Assembly: GCF_000612805.1 (NCBI RefSeq)
Contig: NZ_HG964405.1
Coordinates: forward strand, 257,963-321,962
DNA length: 64,000 bases
Reading direction: 5' to 3'
Source of the DNA: Bacillus ndiopicus
GTDB taxonomy: Bacteria; Bacillota; Bacilli; Bacillales_A; Planococcaceae
Below the pieces are notes generated by a model that was not told the DNA's origin, did not search any database, and saw only the letters and a list, made by a program, of their open reading frames with translations. Of the stretch, positions 62,869 through 64,000 are shown one piece after another. Each line of letters opens with the position of its first letter. The first letter of the stretch is position 1. The translations under genes were made by a program, and so were the position numbers.

Positions 62869-62883
62869 TTAGAATGATTCTAA
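62869..62883. promoter_or_regulatory. PerR-type box upstream of hemA
   Basis: TTAGAATGATTCTAA is a perfect 7-1-7 inverted repeat, two symmetric changes from the PerR consensus TTATAATNATTATAA. It overlaps a possible promoter (TTGTTA at 62855-62860, TTCTAA at 62878-62883). hemA operon control by PerR is known in B. subtilis. A second possible start is the extended -10 TGCTACAAT at 62942-62950. Confidence 0.75.
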
Positions 62884-62987
62884 ATTAGTAATTATGTTCA
62901 TAGCATGTTCACAAAACGAGTCGTGAAAATGGGCATATTTGTGCTACAATTGGAATTATGAATTAGAACGTGTGAGGTGTGAGGTTC

Positions 62988-64000
62988 ATGCATACTTTAG
63001 TCGTAGGCTTGAATTATAAAACAGCGCCAGTAGAAATTCGTGAAAAGCTATCATTTATTGAGAGCGAAATACCGAATGCGATGGAAGCGCTACAACAGCA
63101 AAAGAGTATTTTAGAAAATGTGATTGTGTCAACATGTAACCGAACAGAAATTTATGCGGTTGTTGATCAATTACATACAGGACGTTACTATATTAAACGC
63201 TTTTTAGCAGAATGGTTTCATTTATCAATCGAACAATTTGAGGCGCATTTATTTATTCATGAAGAGCAACAGGCAATTCAACATTTATTTAAAGTAACCG
63301 CTGGTATTGATTCGATGATTCTCGGTGAAACGCAAATTTTAGGGCAAGTGAGAACAAGCTTTTTGCAAGGGCAAGAGCTTGGGACGACAGGTACGGTATT
63401 TAATCAATTATTTAAGCAAGCTGTAACATTTGCTAAACGCGCGCATAATGAAACTGCAATTGGAGAAAATGCAGTATCTGTATCATATGCAGCGGTAGAG
63501 CTTGCGAAGAAAATTTTTGGCTCATTAAAGAAAACACATGTAGCTATTTTAGGTGCTGGAAAAATGGGTGAGCTAGCAATTCAAAACTTATACGGCAATG
63601 GTGTTGGGCAAGTAACTGTTATTAACCGTACGTTTGAAAAAGCGCAAGATTTAGCAGCTAAATTTGAGGGTGCAGCAAAATCAATGCAAGAATTGCAATG
63701 CACACTACTAGAAGCTGATATTCTAATAAGCTCTACAGGTGCGACAAATTATGTTATTGATTATGAACTTATGCAATATGTAGCGCGTATGCGTAAAGGG
63801 CAGCCGTTATTTATGGTTGATATTGCGGTTCCACGCGATTTAGATCCGCGTATTGCAGATTTACCGAATGTCTTTTTATATGATATCGATGATTTACAAG
63901 GAATTGTAGAAGCTAATTTAGCGGAACGTGAGAAGGCTGCTACACAAATTATGCAAATGATTGGCTATGAAGTAGCAGAGTTTAAAGCATGGTTGACAAC
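62988..64000 (+). CDS. hemA: Glutamyl-tRNA reductase (partial, runs off the window)
   Basis: First enzyme of C5-pathway tetrapyrrole synthesis: reduces glutamyl-tRNA to glutamate-1-semialdehyde. 337 codons are visible. The N terminus [20 protein letters not shown] and catalytic cysteine segment [18 protein letters not shown] are intact, then [17 protein letters not shown], and the NADPH-binding [20 protein letters not shown]. The 3' end lies beyond 64000. Confidence 0.96.
   Translation, partial: MHTLVVGLNYKTAPVEIREKLSFIESEIPNAMEALQQQKSILENVIVSTCNRTEIYAVVDQLHTGRYYIKRFLAEWFHLSIEQFEAHLFIHEEQQAIQHLFKVTAGIDSMILGETQILGQVRTSFLQGQELGTTGTVFNQLFKQAVTFAKRAHNETAIGENAVSVSYAAVELAKKIFGSLKKTHVAILGAGKMGELAIQNLYGNGVGQVTVINRTFEKAQDLAAKFEGAAKSMQELQCTLLEADILISSTGATNYVIDYELMQYVARMRKGQPLFMVDIAVPRDLDPRIADLPNVFLYDIDDLQGIVEANLAEREKAATQIMQMIGYEVAEFKAWLT

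Overview
The window is a low-GC Firmicute chromosome. It carries spore genes (gerE, a cotD-like coat gene, a germinant-receptor operon), many Gram-positive Shine-Dalgarno sites, S-layer-homology proteins, and gene order matching Bacillus subtilis in blocks (lcfA-fadR-fadB-etfB-etfA, trxA-uvrC, sdhCAB, ysmA-gerE-ysmB-racE, rph-rdgB-ysnB, ysoA-tig-clpX, lonA-ysxC, hemA). Protein style, SLH content and interspersed structured repeats suggest Lysinibacillus or a close relative; this is inference, not a database result.

Layout. 1-5.3 kb: fatty-acid beta-oxidation and electron-transfer operon, with a CcpA-type cre site on the fadD promoter and a FadR operator in front of fadR. 5.3-7.1 kb: ECF sigma/anti-sigma pair and a GNAT gene. 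7.2-9.4 kb: trxA and uvrC. 9.5-13.4 kb: a divergent yslB-like gene and sdhCAB. 13.5-18.1 kb: thioesterase, gerE, MarR regulator, murI, rph, rdgB and ysnB, with two copies of an inverted-repeat-ended, hairpin-rich element in intergenic positions. 18.1-23.1 kb: tRNA-Arg(UCU) followed by a decayed accessory island (tyrosine-integrase remnant, gene fragments with in-frame stops, an SLH protein, a putative attenuator or small RNA, and a 42-residue secreted-peptide gene). 23.3-37.2 kb: accessory genes (DUF1259-like protein, deacetylase, VOC protein, beta-lactamase-like hydrolase, AraC regulator, lipoprotein, SelO, CotD-like), a PlsY-like acyltransferase coupled to a GNAT-aminotransferase fusion, and a ger operon in B-A-C order. 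37.3-44.4 kb: conserved ysoA-tig-clpX-lonA-ysxC, without lonB. 44.5-62.8 kb: about 18.6 kb between ysxC and hemA, where B. subtilis has hemA directly: a surface-protein cluster with SLH and von Willebrand A domains, two related ABC cassettes, a comQXPA-type quorum-sensing locus, a Bcr/CflA-type exporter and a hendecad-repeat coiled-coil protein. 63-64 kb: start of hemA behind a PerR-type box.

The most interesting unit is 51.6-60.6 kb. comQ, comX (52 codons), comP and comA form a complete pheromone circuit. Upstream of comQ, and upstream of both divergent ABC cassettes, lie arrays of the hexamer CCGNCA spaced by about one helical turn and ending in an inverted TGTCGG. I infer that the ComA-like regulator controls its own operon and an exported 133-residue protein with its MacB/FtsX-type transporter. 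The second cassette carries an 88%-identical promoter, but its ATPase has altered Walker A, signature and H-loop residues.
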